A stretch of DNA of 64,000 bases from Paracoccus sediminicola. Lineage in GTDB: Bacteria > Pseudomonadota > Alphaproteobacteria > Rhodobacterales > Rhodobacteraceae. Made by a program: the position numbers and the translations under genes. The notes under the pieces are model-generated. The model did not search any database. It was not told the DNA's origin and was given only the letters and a program-made list of their open reading frames with translations. Location of the stretch: NCBI RefSeq assembly GCF_027912835.1, contig NZ_CP115768.1, forward strand, positions 2,534,501-2,598,500, read 5' to 3'. Each line of letters opens with the position of its first letter. Position 1 is the stretch's first letter. Positions 61,478 through 64,000 of this stretch are shown here, in pieces.

Positions 61478-61819
61478 TCAGCCGTAGACGGATTCCTTGC
61501 CGAAATGCTTGGTCAGCGCGTAATAGATCACCGCGCGATATTTGTTCCGGTTCGAGCTGCCATAATCGTTCAGCACCTTCTTGATCGCCTCCATGAGCTG
61601 CGGGCCGTCCGCAAGGCCGAGCTTCTTGACGAGGAAGTTGTTCTTCACCCGCTCCAGCTCTTCCATGTCGCTGCCTGCGACGGTTTCGCTGTCGGCATTA
61701 TAAATCGACGGACCACAGCCAATGGTGACCTTTGTCAGCAGATCCATATCCGGGGTCACCCCCATCTTCTCTTTCATGTCGGCCGCGTATTTCGCGATCA
61801 TGTCGTCACGCTTGCTCAT
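61478..61819 (-). CDS. DUF2853 family protein
   Basis: A 113-residue, mostly helical protein (MSKRDDMIAKYAADMKEKM... GCGPSIYNADSETVAGSD... YRAVIYYALTKHFGKE). Matches the DUF2853 pattern found in Rhodobacterales and some other bacteria; function unknown. Its own AGGAGG-like ribosome site precedes the ATG. Confidence 0.85.
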   Translation of the reverse strand: MSKRDDMIAKYAADMKEKMGVTPDMDLLTKVTIGCGPSIYNADSETVAGSDMEELERVKNNFLVKKLGLADGPQLMEAIKKVLNDYGSSNRNKYRAVIYYALTKHFGKESVYG

Positions 61820-61975
61820 TCGATTAACCTCCTGTCAGGCATTTGATATTTGTCAAACACCTTCGGAGCCTAGAGTCGGTTTCCGCGTGGGTAAAGTCCT
61901 GAATTAATGAAATTATCCAGAAGTAACAACTGGATGACAAGCTGCATCACGAATCCTGCGCAGCAGATCGGCCGA

Positions 61976-64000
61976 TCAGTAATCCCGCTCATAATAGAGA
62001 CCGAGCGTGCTTTCGCCCTCACTATCGACCGAGCCGCGCGCGGTGACCGAGTTCGTCACATCGAGATTCAGGTTGATCTGGGTCTTGCCCTGATCGTCCA
62101 GCTCGACATCGGTATAGACGTTGCGGCTGAGATATTTGCCCGCGCGCACGGCGACGCTGCCATCCTCGTCCATGGTCAGATCAAGGTCGTCCAGCCCGGT
62201 CGCGTCGCGGATATTCCCGACCACGCCGATCCCGCCCCGACCGGCCAGAACGGCAATCGCATTGGCCAGCTGCGCCGCCTGAAGCGGGCTGATCTCGTCC
62301 AGACCCTGCCCAAAGAGCAGATAGGACAGGACCTCTTCCTCCGGCAACTCGGGATCGGATTCGAAGGTAATGTCGGGTTCGCGCACCTCGCCGTCGATGA
62401 TGATGCGGATCGTGATGTCGTTTTCCTGATGCGTCGCTACCAGCCGGATCACCGGGATCAGGCTGCCCTGCAACTCTACCAGTCCCTCGGTCAGATCGAA
62501 CCGCTTGCCCAGAAGATCGACGCGGCCCCGGATCAGGGAGAGATATCCGATCGGAACCGGGTTGCGGGCGTCCCCGGTCAGGCGCATATCGCCGCCAAGC
62601 TCGGCATCGACGCCGCGACCGCGCACGAAAATCTGGTTCGGCGCGTTGATGGTCAGATCGAAGCGCGCCGGGTTCGGCGGCGGCGTCGCCGCCGGTCCGC
62701 CCAGCTCGGCCTGTTGCGCAGCCAGGCTGCCATATGGCTCCAGCCCGGCCTTGGCGCGAGTGGCGGCGGCCTGCCAGCTGTCATTCACATGCTGAATGTC
62801 GGGAATGTCCTGCGCGCCGCCCAGACCGGTCGAGGGGATGCGGAACTCGGCCTCGAGGATGTTGATCGTCCCGCTCACCAGCGGGCCATCCGCCGCCACG
62901 CCGGTCACCGAGACGGTGCCGTCGGCAGTCAATTCGTACAACGCGGGATCTCGGATCACGGCCTGATTCAGCCGGGCGGTCAGGTCCAGAACCGGCGCGC
63001 CGCTGCGCAGATCGACAGCGCCATCCACCGCAACAGACCCGCCAGCGCTCAAAGCGCCGTCCACGTCGAGATTAATGAGCCCCTGCGCCAGCTGCGCGGT
63101 CAGATTCAGGTCTTCCACCGTCAGCCCGATCGCCGGTTCGGCAAGCCGCCCATCATTCAGATTGACCTGCCCGGTCAGCGACTCGAGCCCCGGCGCACCC
63201 TGCATGCGAAGATCGAAATCGACCGGACCCTCGATGCTGCGCGTCCGAAGCAGCCCGTTCGCCGCCGCGGCGTTGCTGATCCCCGACATGCGCAGATCGG
63301 TCGCCTCACCGGCAAGCAGCCCCGAAAGCTGCGCCTGCGTGCCGCCCGGACCGCTGACTGCAATATCGAGCTGCGTTCCGCCATCGACCTGCTGCACCGT
63401 GCCCACTGCTTGCGCCGGGCCGTCGATCCCCGGCACCAATGGTGCCAGATCCGCCAGACGAGCGTCCAGGTTCAGGCCCTGCGCAGGATTGCCATCGGCA
63501 ATGATCTGGATTTGGCCGTTCCGCGCATCCAGGCGTTCAAGCGTGATGCCGCTTTCATCCTGCACCGCCACCAGCTCGGCCCGTGTCTGGCCGGAAAGCA
63601 GGCCGTCCACCCGCTCATTCCCGATGCCGAGTCCGTTTGCAGTGGCCTGGGCCGCGATCCGGCGCCCGCCATTCTGATCGGTGATCTGTGCCGTAGCGTT
63701 CACCGAGCCGCTATATCCGGGGCCGGCAAATCCGATGCTTGGGACCGAAAGATCGATATCGATATCGGTCTGATCCGGACCATAGACGCCTTCCGCGGTT
63801 GCGGTGAACTGGCCATTGCTGGCCCGCGCCGCCTCCAGCGCGATCACAGGCCCGTCGCGGCTTCCGCTTGCGGTGAACCGGGTCTGGCCGGCAAGCGCGG
63901 CATCTAGCTGAGCCACCCCAACGCCGATATTCGTCCCGGTTCCGGTGATCTCGAAGCTTTGCACCCCGCCCTGATCGACGAGCTGCGCATTCGCCTCGAC
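61976..64000 (-). CDS. tamB: Translocation and assembly module protein TamB, C-terminal part (runs off right edge)
   Basis: An open frame continuing beyond the window, with about 675 residues visible. It is a repetitive beta-helical protein (alternating LDLTARL/AQLSGLL-type strands) with the DUF490/TamB C-terminal domain: the ...GDMRLTGDARNP, FDLTEGLVELQGSLIPVI, and the terminal GLYYERDY ending. TamB spans the periplasm and with the Omp85 protein TamA moves phospholipids or autotransporters to the outer membrane; tamA is normally next but lies elsewhere or beyond the stop here. From 61820 to 61975 I see no gene. Confidence 0.9.
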   Translation of the reverse strand, partial: VEANAQLVDQGGVQSFEITGTGTNIGVGVAQLDAALAGQTRFTASGSRDGPVIALEAARASNGQFTATAEGVYGPDQTDIDIDLSVPSIGFAGPGYSGSVNATAQITDQNGGRRIAAQATANGLGIGNERVDGLLSGQTRAELVAVQDESGITLERLDARNGQIQIIADGNPAQGLNLDARLADLAPLVPGIDGPAQAVGTVQQVDGGTQLDIAVSGPGGTQAQLSGLLAGEATDLRMSGISNAAAANGLLRTRSIEGPVDFDLRMQGAPGLESLTGQVNLNDGRLAEPAIGLTVEDLNLTAQLAQGLINLDVDGALSAGGSVAVDGAVDLRSGAPVLDLTARLNQAVIRDPALYELTADGTVSVTGVAADGPLVSGTINILEAEFRIPSTGLGGAQDIPDIQHVNDSWQAAATRAKAGLEPYGSLAAQQAELGGPAATPPPNPARFDLTINAPNQIFVRGRGVDAELGGDMRLTGDARNPVPIGYLSLIRGRVDLLGKRFDLTEGLVELQGSLIPVIRLVATHQENDITIRIIIDGEVREPDITFESDPELPEEEVLSYLLFGQGLDEISPLQAAQLANAIAVLAGRGGIGVVGNIRDATGLDDLDLTMDEDGSVAVRAGKYLSRNVYTDVELDDQGKTQINLNLDVTNSVTARGSVDSEGESTLGLYYERDY

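Noticed and set aside
61907..63907. A 666-codon open frame on the plus strand, opposite tamB
   Set aside because: It is antisense to clear TamB sequence in GC-rich DNA, is rich in Arg/Gln/His/Pro without any motif, and lacks a ribosome site; it is a codon-bias shadow.

Overview
The window looks like chromosomal DNA of a GC-rich alphaproteobacterium, most likely Rhodobacteraceae (Paracoccus/roseobacter type). The evidence is the abundance of TRAP and ABC uptake operons, DUF2125, DUF2853 and IalB proteins, tRNA-Val(GAC) beside a 41-residue L36 gene, and a roseobacter-like motB-flgE-flgK-flgL-flgI order. Everything here is read from sequence alone; no database search was run.

Layout. (1) 1-6671, minus strand: a spermidine/putrescine-type ABC transporter, then a multi-subunit amine/opine-type dehydrogenase (FAD oxidoreductase, [2Fe-2S] protein, FAD/NAD oxidoreductase) and the start of another FAD oxidoreductase. 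Nearly all genes are joined by GTGA/ATGA/TAATG overlaps. A divergent LysR gene follows, cut off after about 120 codons. (2) 7161-25840: an accessory block of two catabolic modules separated by debris. The first has a MocR regulator, class II HMG-CoA reductase and a TRAP transporter, and probably serves mevalonate use. The debris (13209-13870) holds one type I-E-like CRISPR repeat, an IS5 transposase fragment and a broken RepA/ParA partition gene. The second module has two divergent operons around a HutC-type GntR gene: gntR-leuC-leuD-TRAP(PQM) on the minus strand, and a SnoaL-like protein, ICL/PEP-mutase lyase, isochorismatase-like amidase, two PuuE/cyclic-imidase-like hydrolases and a fumarate-reductase-like flavoprotein on the plus strand. 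An IS6-family remnant closes the block. (3) 25841-27189: a partly deleted second copy of the ABC-operon/LysR junction, followed by the intact LysR gene.

(4) 27190-45027: RidA-like, membrane protein plus HAD phosphatase, FadR-type regulator, NUDIX, N-formylglutamate amidohydrolase, tRNA-Val, rpmJ, asparaginase, IalB, rlmN, a frameshifted small gene, a ribose-type sugar ABC operon with ribokinase and an epimerase-like protein, mtgA, DUF1269 and an atypical SDR. (5) 45192-50977: a piece of a flagellar cluster with a frameshift in flgI. (6) 51050-64000: GMC oxidoreductase, pqiA-pqiA-pqiB-pqiC, cysQ-pmbA, DUF2125, enoyl-CoA hydratase, DUF2853, and the C-terminal part of tamB running off the right edge.

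Two observations stand out. First, about 470 bp around the LysR promoter and 5' half occur as direct repeats at 6691-7160 and 26183-26650. All seven coding differences are synonymous. The arrangement is what a single-crossover integration of a circle would leave, and recombination between the repeats would rebuild an intact ABC-LysR locus and release about 19.5 kb. Second, the genes at 13871-25288 together make a plausible complete route from a cyclic imide or half-amide, through a substituted maleate/fumarate, to a substituted malate and then pyruvate plus a short acid. I know of no described operon with this set; the pathway is inferred, not shown.
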